Counted from the stretch's first letter, positions 34,632 to 46,700 are shown. The stretch is DNA of 64,000 nucleotides from Orientallactaga sibirica (GCA_036365145.1 JAEOAD010002231.1:2707501-2771500); one strand, 5' to 3'. Numbers and translations are program-made. Notes: generated from the sequence alone by a model not told the origin.

Positions 34632-35369
34632 GGAGAGAGAAGAGAAAGAGAAGCAGGACAAGATTAAAGTTGGCCTTCATCATGTTCTCTCCAGGTTCCT
34701 GTGGTTCGAGTATTCCCTCCGTAGGCCTGCTGTAGGATCACTGTTTTAGCCTGTTGTTCAGAGTAAAGGGTTTTGTATTATTTTTCCCTTTTGGGTCCCA
34801 ATTTGTATCCCCCTTGTCCTCCCTCCCACCCTCTGATTCCCTCCCACCATTACCCTCCCTCCATCCCACCCTCATTCTTGTCTCGTCCTCAGAGTGTTTA
34901 TTAGGTTTGGCCACATGTCACGTGGAATCCGGTTAGGGGCGACAGATAAATGAGACCATGCGACGATTATCTTTTTGTGCTTGGGTGAGCTCACTGAGGA
35001 TGATCTGTTCCATGAAAGGCTGAAGGAGATAAATACAGAGAACATCCAACTCCAGTCATTAGCCAGATACCCAGAGACACAGAGGCTCCCAAAACCTCAT
35101 CAAGGAAGCAGAACTAAAATGACCCCAATGTGGCTCAGGGAAACTCATGGAAGAGGGGCGGAAAGATTGTTAGAGTCACAAGTTGGGGCATTATGCACAG
35201 AGACTGGGACCTATCCACCAGAACTCTTGAGCAAACTCACAATGCATGATAAACATTCCCCATTGATGAGGGCCCCTTTGAAAGTGGAAGGAAGGGGAGG
35301 AGGACAATGGAACTAATACTATGAATGTAAAATCAGAATAATATAAATAAAAAATATATATTGATAAAA
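33832..35369 (+). mobile_element. 5'-inverted (twin-primed) L1 insertion
   Basis: One insertion made of two L1 pieces in opposite orientation. From 35013 to 35369 the 3' end is in sense (contains GGCTGAAGGAGATAAATAC and GGAAAGATTGTTAGAGTCAC) and closes with an A-rich tail. From 33832 to about 35012 the part upstream of it is inverted; on the - strand it includes a G-rich purine tract (34790-34880 region) and a GA run (34588-34630). The contiguous copy at 13990-14534 shows that the two pieces adjoin in the parent, with about 30 bp lost at the break. The 17-bp direct repeats AAAAATATTTGTTAATT lie at 33815-33831 and 35370-35386 (the leading As merge with the tail). This is the signature of twin priming. 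It is non-coding; the frames inside are remnants. Confidence 0.88.
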
Positions 35370-35779
35370 AAAAATATTTGTTAATTAAATCAATTCCAAG
35401 ATCACTGTATATCTAGGAATGGAAAATAACTTTTTAAAAAACTTTTTACTATATCACCTAGGTCTATTATATTAGTTAACAAAGTCCATCGGAGTCTGCA
35501 TTGTAATTAAATGACACATTGAGTATCCAATAACATAATTCAACAATACCAATAATATAATTCAACAATACCTTTCAGTAGTAATAAAATTACAACAATA
35601 CAGAGAAGCACCATGCTTGAATATAACTCCTCTTCCACTTAAAAGTTTTCAGGGAGAAATTTAACTACAAGAGGCAAACATTCTTGCATTTTCAAGTAAA
35701 ATTAACTTGAAGCTTAAAGACTCAAACACTGTAATCATTATTTTCTTTAAAATGAGTCCAAACTCTCTTTTACAGTCAC

Positions 35780-37130
35780 TTTCTCATTGCTGGCACAACC
35801 ATCCAACTAGGAGCAGTTTATGGGAGTAAAGGGTTTATTTTAGGCTTATAAAGTCCTGGGGAAACATCAACATGTCAGAAGAAGCTGGCTAATTATGAAG
35901 ATGCAAAGCAAAGATACTCTACTAACAGCTAGGAAACATGACTGGCCAGACTTCAGACTGGCTCTTTATACACCCTATGACTGAATTAAAAGATCCACAC
36001 ACCCCACCACAGTGAGACTTCCTCCAACAGATTTCTGGAGACTTGTAGGAAGCTTAATATTAATAAAAACTGCCTGATTCTCTGGGGACATACATTCAAA
36101 CCACCACAGACTAATGACCATCTCATGTTACAAACTGCATTCAGACCAACTTCAAAGGTCCTTGTAATCTTTGCTGACTTTAACGTTGTTCAACAGTTCC
36201 AAGTCTCATCTGAGATTTAAGACTATCTCTTAATTGTGAGCCAAATATAAATCAAAACATAAATTGTATACTTTCAACACATTATGGCACAGAGTAAACA
36301 TTACAATTACAAAAAGGCATAACAGAAAGAGACTGGGCCAATGCAAAATCAATAACCAGCACATAAACATCAAACACCTGTAGTCCAAGCTCAACATCCA
36401 TAACCATTGTATAAAGTCTCTGTATTTCCAATTCTGCTTCTCTAGCTGGGCTGAGCAGCACAGGGAAAATTCTGTCACAAACCAGCAGTGTTCCATGGTA
36501 GCAGTTCCACAGTTCTGGTTTATGCAAACATCTTTTGAGTCTACACTGCAGAGCATGGTTTATCTTCATAGTTCCAGACAAATGGCTTTACTGCAAGAGC
36601 ATCTCCATACAGTAATTTCAACTCTGTTTCACAATGCTCTGTCTCTGCAGCCCCAGTTCATCTTCATACAATGGCATTACTGGATCTCATTATAAGGATT
36701 TCTACCCTGCTTCACTTGCTGCATCTCAGCAGCTGCTTTTGTAACTATGTGTACATTTAGATTTGCTTCCCTGTTTTTTCATGCTTCCAACACCAGTATT
36801 AGGTATGTGACATAACAAAATTTGAAAATCTGGGGTCGGTGGGGGATAAACCTTACCTTGAAGAGCAGGATGCTGTTTCACCAGTCTTGCTTCAAGCCAC
36901 CTCTTTTCCATGGCTCGGCCTCAGAACATCATTTCTATTGCCCCAGTGCAAAACAGTTGGCCCACTCTTAATGGTGGTAGTCAAGTTAACAATTTCAGCA
37001 TAAGTAACTTTAAACCTGTCTCTGTGGCAGTAACTTCAAAGTTGCTTGAATTTTTCCTGTGATAAAGTGTATATGTTTTATAATTTTCTGTTTGATGACT
37101 TATAAAAAAATCATACCAGTCCTTCTTTAA
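35780..37130. mobile_element. possible ERVL-MaLR-like remnant
   Basis: 35790-36110 has the look of a MaLR-type LTR (AGGAGCAGTTTATGGGAGTAAAGGGTTTATTTTAGG near one end, ACATTCAAACCACCACAG at the other). The following 1 kb (CAAGTCTCATCTGAGATTTAAG, TGGCACAGAGTAAACATTAC) resembles non-coding internal sequence of the same group in other rodents. A similar LTR is at 49360-49680. Identification was by eye from short words, with no coding domains. Confidence 0.4.
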
Positions 37131-37221
37131 AATTTAATCTTAATCAAATTCTCTGGGCATGAGCAGAAGGTTGCAGCCAGCCTTTCCACCAGTAGCCAAG
37201 TTCCAAAAAAGTTCTCTGTTT

Positions 37222-37352
37222 CCAGGTTCGATTCCCCAGATGCACAAGGTGGCATATGCCTCTGGAGCTTGTTTGCAGTGGCTGAAAGCCCTGGTACACC
37301 TATTTTCTATCTGCCTCTCACCCCTTCTCTCCAATAAATAAAATACCTAAAA
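37222..37352 (+). repeat. tRNA-derived SINE, 5'-truncated
   Basis: It starts at the B box (AGGTTCGATTCCCCAG) and runs CAGATGCACAAGGTGGCATA, TCTGGAGCTTGTTTGCAG to the AATAAATAAAA tail. The head is missing. Confidence 0.8.
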
Positions 37353-37708
37353 AGGAATACAAAGTGGATTATCTTCTCCATCCTATCATGTATTGAAATA
37401 TAATGCTATTTCTAACTTCTTGATAAAACATTGTGTTTTCCTAGTGATTAGACTGGCTCTCATTTGTAGAAACTATAAAGACATTTTCCCCATACATCTT
37501 CCTTCACTCAATCTCATGCATCTCTTGTGTCTTTGGTAATTCTAAGTCCTACATGTGTTGGAAGAACTTTGCCTACACTATCAGCTCAAAGAACTAGTGA
37601 TCAGCTTGATTTCTAAATGGTTAGCACATTTGCCTCATTGTTTTTTTATGTTCTCAGAATTCACTGGACTTAATTAAAACTCAGCTGTATCAGAAACGGA
37701 ATGAATCA

Positions 37709-37771
37709 AAACCTGGATCCTTAGGCTTCACAGGAAAGTGCCTTAACCTCTAAACTATCTCTCCAGCCCCA
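37709..37771 (-). repeat. tRNA-derived SINE head fragment
   Basis: Antisense head only: TCCTTAGGCTTCACAGG and CTCTAAACTATCTCTCCAGCC. The rest is absent. Confidence 0.75.
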
Positions 37772-38169
37772 CCTTTGTATTTTTTCTCCTTTTATGGAGT
37801 AAGTGACCCATGTTTAGCTTCCTACATGCAGCACTGGCCATGTTTAGAGATTTTTCCTCATTAGAGTTTACATTTTATGTACCCAGCATATTTAAAGTAC
37901 AACTCATGCTTATTCCAATTACCATTAAACAGAGAATAGTCTCTGTCCAATGATGTGGTGGCCTCCATACTGTATTGTAAGGTAGCATCTTTTGGCCTGT
38001 GTCTCCATTAGATTTTCATTGCTTAATGATGTTGAACTATGGTATCCGCCCCATTCCTATATTTGTTCTAACTGCAGGAGCACATCCACAAATTCCTGAA
38101 CTCAAGTTGCTACTGATACTCTAGAAAATATTTTAGCAAAGCTTATATTCATAACATCCCAGAAGAACC

Positions 38170-38465
38170 TCCTGCTATGGCTCAAATATGGTTTGTGCTC
38201 CCTCCTAAAAGTTTATGAGTGGATAACTGGGTCTTCTGGATGATGGTATGGACTATTAACAGGTGCATCTTGGTAAGAGGTCCTTAGATTGTTGAGGCCA
38301 AGCCCACACTAGGGTCCATGGGACTACTTTCATCTTCTCTGATTCTGGGGAACTATTCCCTCTAACAGACACTCTTATCATTTCCATTTGCTGTTTTCCA
38401 TGAAGTCTTTAACCACAGTGAGAAGATGAAGGCATTATGCAAACCAATGAAATCCAAGCTTTTGT
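38170..38465 (+). repeat. possible MaLR-type LTR
   Basis: ATGGCTCAAATATGGTTTGTG, CCTCCTAAAAGTTTATGAG, TAAGAGGTCCTTAGATTG and CCATTTGCTGTTTTCCATG are in the arrangement of solo MaLR LTRs in rodents. Diverged. Confidence 0.4.
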
Positions 38466-38533
38466 TTCTTTTTATATGTAAGTTAGTTTCACTTGATCGG
38501 TAGGAAGCAAAAAATCTAAATAAGAGAGGGACT

Positions 38534-38830
38534 GAGCACCTAGGTTGAAAACCAGGCCTCGATATAATTCTAAGGCAGCTGGCTGGGAGGAAACAAGCCA
38601 GGGGAAGCTCAGCTGCAAGCCAGGCTGGTTGCCAATGTGAGATGAGGCTGGGTGCATGGGTTGAGTGCCAGTACTAGATGTCATTCTAAGGTGGCTTTCT
38701 GGGAAAGTAAGCCAGAGGAGCTCAATGGCAAGTAAGGTTAGGCACTACTGTGAGATTGAGCATCGGGAAACAGTACTGCATAGATGGCTTAATGAAATCT
38801 AAGGCAGTCAAAATGAGATCAACAGTAAGC
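38534..38830 (+). repeat. diverged tandem repeat, about 116-bp unit
   Basis: Copy A 38534-38649 and copy B 38650-38765 align over their whole length (GGTTGA, CCAG, ATTCTAAGG, GGCTGGGAGG/TTCTGGGAAA, GTAAGCCAGAGGAG and GCAAG). A third, shorter copy C starts near 38759 and repeats ATCTAAGGCAGTC at 38797. Period about 113-116 bp. The array runs directly into L1-like sequence, so it may be the monomer array of an L1 5' UTR. Confidence 0.65.
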
Positions 38831-40393
38831 TAAAAGAATTTGAAGAAAATCAACAAATAAATGAGCTAATAGGCCAAAGGAAAAAGCTCAATGATGACAT
38901 ATCTAAATACAGGAATAAAGTCCAAGAGACAATAAAAGGTCAAATTAAGAAAGGAAAATGGTATTCTAGCAAGAGATGGACATGCTGAAAAAAAATAGAA
39001 AGCCCTCCTAAGAAAATCTCACCAACAGAATAGGCCACAAAATTGGAAAACCTGGAAGAAATGGATCAATTTGTTGACTCATGTCACCTTCCAATATTAA
39101 ATTCAGAACATAAAAAGTATCTAACCAAATATATTACTTCTAACAAAATTGAAAAGTGAATCAAAAATCTCTAAATATAAAAAGGTCAGGCCCAAATGGA
39201 GTCATTGCTGAGTTCTAACAAACGTTTATTCAAAAACTAAAATCACTTCTTCTCAAATTATTTCACACAATTGAAAAAGAGGGAATACTCTCAAACTTCT
39301 ATGAAGCCACAATTACTCTAATACCTAAACCAGACAGAAAAAAAAAAAAAAAAAAAAAAATAGAAAGTGATAGGCCAATATCCCTAATGAAAGTACATGC
39401 AAAAATTCTCAATAAAATTCTTGCAAACTGAATCAAGAACACATCAAAAGCCTCATCCACCTTGATCAAGTAGGTTTCATCCATAAATGCAGGAATGGTT
39501 CAACATGAAGAAATCAATAAATGAAATTCACCACATAAATAAACTTATACACAAGAATCACATGATTATTTCAATAGGTGCAGAAAGGACCACTTAAAAA
39601 ATACAATACTCCTTCATGATTAAAACACTGGAGAGACTGGGGATGTAGCGACCATATTTCAACATAATAAATTTTATTTATAATGTGCCTAAGACTCAGA
39701 TCACACTAAATGGAGAAAAGGTTGAAAAAGACAGGGGAATCCACTTTCACCACTGCTTTTCAAAATAGTACTTGAGGTTTTAACTCAAGCAGTAAGATAA
39801 TAAAAACAAATAAAAGAAATACAAGTTGCTAAGGAGGTCTTTAAACAAGCTTTATTTGCAGATGACATGATTTTAGGTATAAATGATCATAAAGACTCCA
39901 CCAAAACCTTCTAAAGATGATAAATCTTTCAGTAACATGGTAAGATACAAAATCAACACCCAAAAATCCTGTTTTTAATAACCACAAAATTGAATACATT
40001 ATAATATCACTAACCAAGGAAGTGAAAGACCTAAATAACATATAAATACACTGAGGAAAGATTGAGGAGGGGGACATGAGAAGATGGAAAGACCTACTAC
40101 AGTCATATATTTGAAGTTTTAATATTGTGACAATGGCCATCCCTACCAAAAGCATTGTACAGATGCCATGCATTCCAATAAAAAAAAATCCAGCAATGTT
40201 CTTTACAGAGAAGGACCAAACACCCTCAAAATTCACAAGGAAGAACAGAAGGCCTTGGAGAGCATGACCTACATTCTGCAATGAGGAGGGTCACTTCGGA
40301 GGGGCGAGGACAGGGAGAAGGCTAATGATGGTACCAACATGAATGTGTTCACATTATGTACATAGCTAATAAAAAAATTAAAAAATAAAGATG
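38800..40393 (+). mobile_element. old, internally deleted L1
   Basis: A sense-strand L1 relic. 38830-38950 translates to a coiled-coil-like stretch (FEENQQINELIGQRKKLNDD), as expected for the ORF1 trimer region. From about 38960 the frame changes to ORF2-like reverse transcriptase words: [11 protein letters not shown] around 39300, [17 protein letters not shown] around 39370, and the catalytic box FADDMILG at about 39855-39880. The 3' part (AATGAGGAGGGTCACTTCGG, TGGTACCAACATGAATGTG) and an A-rich end close it. ORF1's C terminus, the endonuclease and most of ORF2 are missing, and stops and frameshifts are frequent. A run of 24 As at 39338-39361 interrupts the RT region. Confidence 0.85.
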
Positions 40394-40505
40394 AGTGACA
40401 TGGGGAGCAAAAGCAGTTGATGAGGGCATTCTGGAATGAGGTGGGTGAGAAGAAAAATATAGGAGACAAAACTACAAGAAGCTGGGTCAGATGGTATAGA
40501 ATATT

Positions 40506-40746
40506 TTTTTGGGGTGGGGAGAGACACAGAGAGAGAGACAGAAGGAGAGGGAGAGGAAGACAGAGATGGGTGCGCCAGCAGCCTCTCAGCTACTGTGAAC
40601 GAAATCCAGATGTGTTTGCCCCCTTGTGGTCAAGTGCATCATTGCACTCCTTTTGCATCTGGCTAAACGTGGGACTTGGAGATTGGAACCAGTGTTCTTA
40701 GGCTTAGGAGGCAGGTGCCTTAACCACTAAGCCATCTCTCCAGCCC
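40506..40746 (-). repeat. tRNA-derived SINE, class 2, 13-bp TSD
   Basis: Antisense class 2 copy (GAACGAAATCCAGATGTG, CCCCTTGTGGTCAAGTGC, CTAAGCCATCTCTCCAGCCC). Perfect direct repeats GGTATAGAATATT lie at 40493-40505 and 40747-40759. Confidence 0.95.
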
Positions 40747-40759
40747 GGTATAGAATATT

Positions 40760-43430
40760 ATTGACCACTATATGGTTTATTTTGAAAAAGATAGAGCTAG
40801 GAAGTAGCACAAGCTAACATATTGTCCAAGTTTTCTAAAGATTATCAATGATGGTGAGTGGAAGACAGGCAGTATGGCATCTAGGCAGGAATTCACAGTG
40901 GCTTGGGGTAGTGAAGGAAGGTAGATATCATAAGTGGCTCCATGTGGAGCATATAGAAAGCAAAGCCACCTGATTTTACTCCTAAAGTAGATTAAAGTTA
41001 CAAAAGAAAGAATGACTCTGAATCTAGATTACAATCAAAAACACAGGAAGAAAAATTGTTCATGAAAAATTTTTTTAAAGCAAAAACCTCTCTTTTCTAC
41101 ATTGTTCTGGTATTTAGTATATAAAACAATTGCCTCAGTACCATACTAATATTTCTTTAGAAAGCTTCCCTTCATAAGTCTTCATAAGTCAGCAGGCATC
41201 TTGAGATCTTAATAAAAAGTTCTATGGAGGATGGATCACATTAATAAATGAGTTTGCTGGATGTGCTAAGGGAAGTAGTTGCAGGCAAATATAGGAATGA
41301 GAGGGTGGCAGAATGACAGCGAGAAGACCTGAAGCCAGAGCAGAGCCTGGACAGAGGGTCACTTGACAGCATAAGAAATTGATACATCAAGTGGAACACT
41401 AGAAATCCTGAAAGGTACTAATAAGTGCTTCAATTTGATACAGATGTCAAAGGGTGTCAAGAAAAACTTATGGGAAAAGAATAGATTCACAGCGGTGGGT
41501 TTAGAAAATTACTTTAGCAAAGGGTGTAGCTGAGGCAACATTCCCATTGACATCAGGCCAATGAATTGCATTAAAAGCCAATTTGTCAAAGCAAGTCATA
41601 GTTCTCTTTGAGTATTAAGTAACTGTATAGTGTTAGACCTGGGAATTCTAAAGAAATAACATTGTGTAAGTAATTGAAGTACTTTCATGAGAAATACATT
41701 TGCCATCATACTTCTCACACATACGTCATGAATACCACAGCATGCAAGCTTTTAAAATTTCTGATGGGGGGAGATGGTCACCATATCTTATAGATGCCAT
41801 ACTCTTGTTTTATTTGCTCCACACCTTCCCACTTCACTGCACCTGCTACATCCGTCATCATTTGGTGTTTAATGGCCAGTCCAGCCTCCAGAGCCTCATA
41901 ACAGATGGAGAAAAATCAGATCAGCTCTCACATGTAAGATATTCTTTCTTAAGCTTTTCAGACAAACCTTGAAATTGAGATCATTTTGTCTTTCCTTTCT
42001 TTTTTTTTTTTTTTTTGCCATGCCTAGCTTTCCTTCCAGCTGTGTTCTTGTCTGTTCCAATAGCCATTGATTCTGCGCCCAGTTGTATGCCATACTTAAA
42101 GCTAATTTAGACAACAGTAAGACTGAGTAATATCCATGGAAATCTCACAGTAACACTCAATTGGTTTAACACACATCCATACTTTACAACTTTGCAAGAT
42201 CCAAGTACTATAATGCTGCTTTATCCAAGCCTTTTTTTTGTTGTTTCAAAGGATTTTCAATTCTTGTGGGTAATAAATGCCCCAATATACCATATGATTC
42301 CATTTGTGACTGCTAAAAATAAGCATTAACTGTGGAGAAATAAGAGGATGCTATGTTCAATATTCATTAAAATAAAACATTATAGACAACTTATAGAAGA
42401 AGTTATCTCTTTAACTACTATGAAATTGCTCAAAAGACTTTTCAGGTAGCAGGAGAAAATGACTATTTTATGCAGGAAAAAATAAGGAAAACCTATTTAG
42501 TATTAATAGTAGAATATCTTGAAGATGTTGATCATCTGGAAGAAAGGGGAAAACAAAGGTCTAATCATAAAACAGAGACTTAGGACTTGTGGACTTTCTT
42601 CTTAGGAAAATATGTCTGGGTACCTGGAAATAAGCCAAATAAAAGAAATACTTAGACTGAGTGGGTGAACACTGACTGTTAGGATAGGTGTTCCTCAGGA
42701 AAATCAATGATTTAGGGCCTATCCAAACAGTGTTGTGCTGGTTGAGCATTCTTCCCTGGTTCTGCAGGCCATCTTACTGAGAACCAGCTTCTTATCACAT
42801 CATCTACTGGCAACAAGGACCTCTCATACAAGGGTTGATAGTGTTCTTACATTGACTTACAAATTTTTACTTGCCCTCTTATACTATTCCTTACTCTTTT
42901 TCTCTTTTGAATGTTCACTGTGGAGACGGTGTTAGCTTGTTGGTATCTCTGTATCATCTCATGTTATTCTTTTCAGCAGCCATTCTAGAGCTGAAGGGTA
43001 CAGTCAGGATTTGAGAGTGTGATGATCTGGGGCTGTGGTATTTACTCTTAATCACTGTCTTCCGTAGTTCCCGTTAGCTTTAGCTGTCCCCTGTCATTTA
43101 TCCTGCTTGTCTGTGGCTTTCCTGCTGTCTCAGTGTTTGATCAGATGCACAAGGCTATCTTTGGCAATCATATATTTACTATAAGCTTTGTTGTTTACTT
43201 TCAAAAACAAAAAAAATAGCTAGAACTAAAATTATGGCAAGTGTATCACCTTTTCTACTATCATCCAGTAAATATTTTCTCTATAGGGTTTCATTTTAGA
43301 TGACAGATTCAACCATCAGTCATTATTTTGGACAATGTTTAAGAAAAACAGCTTTTGGGTACATAGCAGTCTATATGTTATAATTATTTGATATGAAGGT
43401 AATTGAATGGTAACTCAAAAATTCAAATCT
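40760..43430. other. intergenic, nothing recognised
   Basis: Only a T-run at 42001-42017 and small duplications (TCATAAGTCT at 41172-41190) stand out. 41230-41560 has words reminiscent of an ancient mammalian repeat but is too diverged to call. No coding signal. Confidence 0.5.
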
Positions 43431-43432
43431 TG

Positions 43433-43620
43433 GGACTGGAGAGATGGCTCAGTTGTTAAGGCACTTGTTTGCAAAGTTTAGAGGCCCAGCTTTGATTCCC
43501 AAGTACACAGGTAAAGCCAGATGCACAGAGTGACACATGCATCTGGAGTTCATTTGCAGCAGCAGGAAGCCCTAATGCACTTGCTCTCTCCCTCTCTCCT
43601 TGCAAATAAAAATTCTGTTT
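43433..43620 (+). repeat. tRNA-derived SINE, class 1
   Basis: Sense copy: GGACTGGAGAGATGGCTCAG, AAAGCCAGATGCACAGAG, CATCTGGAGTTCATTTGCAG, CTCTCTCCC and an AAATAAAAA end. Confidence 0.88.
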
Positions 43621-43689
43621 TCTTAAATTTCCAATTTTTACAAAGTGAATGGAAAGTGGGAGTGTGCTTCATCAAATAGGATTTAGGGG

Positions 43690-43911
43690 GCCTGGAGAAA
43701 TGGCTTAGCGATTAAGGTGTTTTCCTGCAAAGCCAAAGGATGCTGGCTTGATTCTCCAGGACCCATGTAAGCCAGATGCACAAGGGGCACATGCATCTGG
43801 AGTTTATTTGCAGTGGCTAGAAGCCCTGGCATGCCCATTCTCTCTCTGTCTGTCTCTCTTCTCTCTCTCTCTCTTTTTCTCTCTCTCTGCTTACAAATAA
43901 ATAAATAAATA
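43690..43911 (+). repeat. tRNA-derived SINE, class 1
   Basis: Sense copy, near consensus: GGAGAAATGGCTTAGCG, AAGCCAGATGCACAAGGGG, long CT-rich stretch and an (AAAT)n tail. AAATAGGATTT(A)GGGG is repeated on both sides (43674-43689 and 43912-43926). Confidence 0.92.
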
Positions 43912-44165
43912 AAATAGGATTTGGGGAGTATCTGGCTGGACCTAGCCGTATAAGGACTAATATGCTTAAATAGCAATTGAATCTCCTTCCCATCCAGCTT
44001 CATATTTTGCCATGAGAAAAGAATTCAGAGTAGAAAGTATAACTTCTGCTTTTAAAATATTATTTGGGATTATTTTAAAAATTCTAGAATATTTTCAAAT
44101 AATTCTTTGAGGTTTTTATTTTAAAATTTTTCTTTGAAAAGATTACTATTTAAAAAGCCACACAT

Positions 44166-44406
44166 GGGGCTGGAGAGATGGTTTAGCGGTTAAGGCGCCT
44201 GCCTCCTAAGTCTAAGAATGCTGGTTCCAATCTCCAGCAGTTCCAATCTCCAGGTCCCACATTTAGCCAGATGCAAAGTGATGCAAGGGTGCAATGCTGC
44301 ACTTGACCACAAGGAGGCTCACACATCTGGATTTCGTTCTCAGTAGCTGAGAGGCTGCTGGCACACCCATCTCTATCTGTCTTCCAAAAAAAAAAAAAAA
44401 AAAAAA
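44166..44406 (+). repeat. tRNA-derived SINE, class 2
   Basis: Sense class 2 copy ending in an A run. It carries an internal 16-bp tandem duplication of the B-box segment (GTTCCAATCTCCAG twice, 44223-44253). A B1 is attached to its A run. Confidence 0.92.
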
Positions 44407-44565
44407 GCTGCACATGGTAGTGCATGCCTTTAATCCCAGCACTCGGGAGGCAGAGGTAGGAGGATCGCCCTGAGTTCAATACCACCCTGAGACTACATAG
44501 TGAATTCCAGGTCAGCCTGAGCTAGAGTGAGACCCTACCTTGAAAAATAAAAAAAAAAAAAAAAT
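44407..44565 (+). repeat. B1 SINE joined to the preceding SINE
   Basis: GCTGCACATGGTAGTGCATGC, TTTAATCCCAGCACTCGGGA, GATCGCCCTGAGTTCAATAC and CTAGAGTGAGACCC end in A15. It is nearly intact and starts in the A run of the class 2 SINE, so either it inserted there or the pair moved together. Confidence 0.92.
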
Positions 44566-46339
44566 GTTTTTAAAAGTTAAGATTCCACTGATCTCATTCT
44601 TTGTTCTATGCCCTTTACTAACACATTATCTAATTAGAGAACACACAGCTTTATGAAACATGATGAAAAAATATGTATATATATCTATACGAATGTTTGA
44701 ATATATATGTACATACAATTAAATTTAATTAATATTATGTATATGACATTTCCAATCATCCTGTGAGGGTAACTGAAATGAATTCTGAACAAATTGACCT
44801 TTCCAAGGTCATTGGCTAGGTGGCAATAGGACACACAGGTGAAGATTCTTTCCAAATGCTGACTTATATACCTTGATTTCATATCTCAGCTTTATTTGTA
44901 GGTCAAGTTCTCTTAAGTATATTACAAATTCTATACTTCTTATTTCTTTGTGTGGTGTGGGTAAAGAACTGGTCAGTTTCTGGATTGGTGGATCCTTATC
45001 TTGTAACTAACCCTTGGGTGTTCTCTGGTCCCCACGCATTCTGTTGGGATTCTCCAGGAGGAAAGTGAGCCTGATTGCCATCAGTTCAAATGTGGCTTTG
45101 TTAAAAACCTTGTATTTGGAGTTATTTTCATGGAACAGAATATTGAATGCTCATTCAAGAAGCACTTCTTTTTAAAAGAAAGAAACCCTTTAAAGAATCA
45201 GTTTTGGAGGAGTTTTGTATGACCAGGTGGCCATGATTGCTATTCTAACCAGAGCAAGTTTAAAGAGGCAAAGGCTGTATGTTTTAACAGTCTCGGCCAG
45301 TTTTTAAGTGTTTTTTTTTTAAAAAAATGGCCCAGGTTTGAAATACCTTTATTGCTTTGTTGCTTATTAGAATGATATTATCTTAGAGTTAGCAGTGTCT
45401 TTGAACTCATATATACTTGAAACATAAGTAACAGTATAAAAATAATAAATTTTCCTAATTGTGCTGGGTGCTTTTCTTTGTCCTGTATCTTCAGAGATTA
45501 ACAGATACCTGCTTTCTTCTCTGAGCTCCCTGTGTTCAGCCAAAGGGGGACTTCTGAAGATCTGACAATGATGGACTCAGAGAATGTGTCCTCTGGGTAT
45601 TTTTCCTGACCTGGTGCAGGTTGGTGGAGGCTCCATTCCACCCCTCAGCACAGACTGAGATGCATAGCTATTTTAGTTCCTCAGTTTCAGGAAGAGCTTC
45701 TTCCTCTGACTCAGGGGTGGTACCTCCCATGGTCCCTGGCCTCCATATTTCACCATCCTTTACTGCCTGTTCATAGACATGATCACACCATTGTAAATAG
45801 TCCCCCCATCACTTTCTCCTCACTCCCTATCTATTATGTTTCCTTCAAGAAAGCTGACCTGTGGAGTTTTTTTCCTTCTTATTGTTCTCCTTTTGCAACC
45901 ATGAAAGTGAAGAGACCACATCATAAGGATAGTAAATTATCAAAACCAGGGCTCTATCTGGCTTCCAAATAGTTTCAATTTTGTCTACAGACTCGATTTT
46001 GTCTTTAAACTCATTTCTTCAAGAATGCTGTATGGTAAGCCAATTATAGAAAGATTTGTCTTATTTGGCAATAGTTAAATGATTGTAAGATTATAGCATA
46101 AAATACAGAGTTTTAGATTCTACTGGAAAGTATAGGAAAGCAAAACCAAACAAAACACCCTGTACTATAGGGGTCAAAATCTCTGCATTTCAATAATCAA
46201 CTAGTGCTAAGAGAGAACTCAAAAATCTCTCTCTTTTTCAGTTCCCACCACTCCTTATTAATTACTTGTTTTATTTTTCAGCTTGAATGATGGTTACTTT
46301 CTTTGCAAATGCTAAGAAAAAATGTGTAGTATTCTCCAT

Positions 46340-46700
46340 TTTAAAACAGTCCAATATCTTTCACTGTCCTTAGAATAACTTCCATTTCAGCCAGATCTGG
46401 CCTGTCATCTTGATTTCATTTCCTGCTGCTCTCACGTTCTCTTCTTCCCTATAGCCAAACCTGCTTTCTCTCAGTTCCTAGAATTCACTCAGCCTGCTTC
46501 AAACCTACCTTCTTCAGTCTGTCAGCCTATAATAGTTTTCCACACACACACATGCACAGGAGTACATAGCTGCTCCCTTACTTCATCACCAGATGTTACC
46601 TTAACCAAATGTTCTCCATTCGAAGAAGGGAATCTAATACCAATATCAAGGTCTTACTTTCTTCTGAGCTTTCTAACTTTTTGTAAACTCTCCATCATTG
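46340..46700 (+). repeat. L2 fossil
   Basis: TCCAATATCTTTCACTGTCC, GCCAGATCTGGCCTGTCATC, TTCCTGCTGCTCTCACG, TCAGCCTGCTTCAAACCTAC and ATGTTACCTTAACCAAATG keep the order of the 3' half of LINE L2. Old and non-coding. Confidence 0.55.

Noticed and set aside
36230..36581. Two overlapping frames of about 100 residues on the - strand
   Set aside because: They lie in a MaLR-like non-coding remnant, have no recognisable domain, and overlap in different frames.
39841..40281. 146-residue frame on the - strand
   Set aside because: It is the antisense of L1 reverse transcriptase sequence; the sense strand explains the region.
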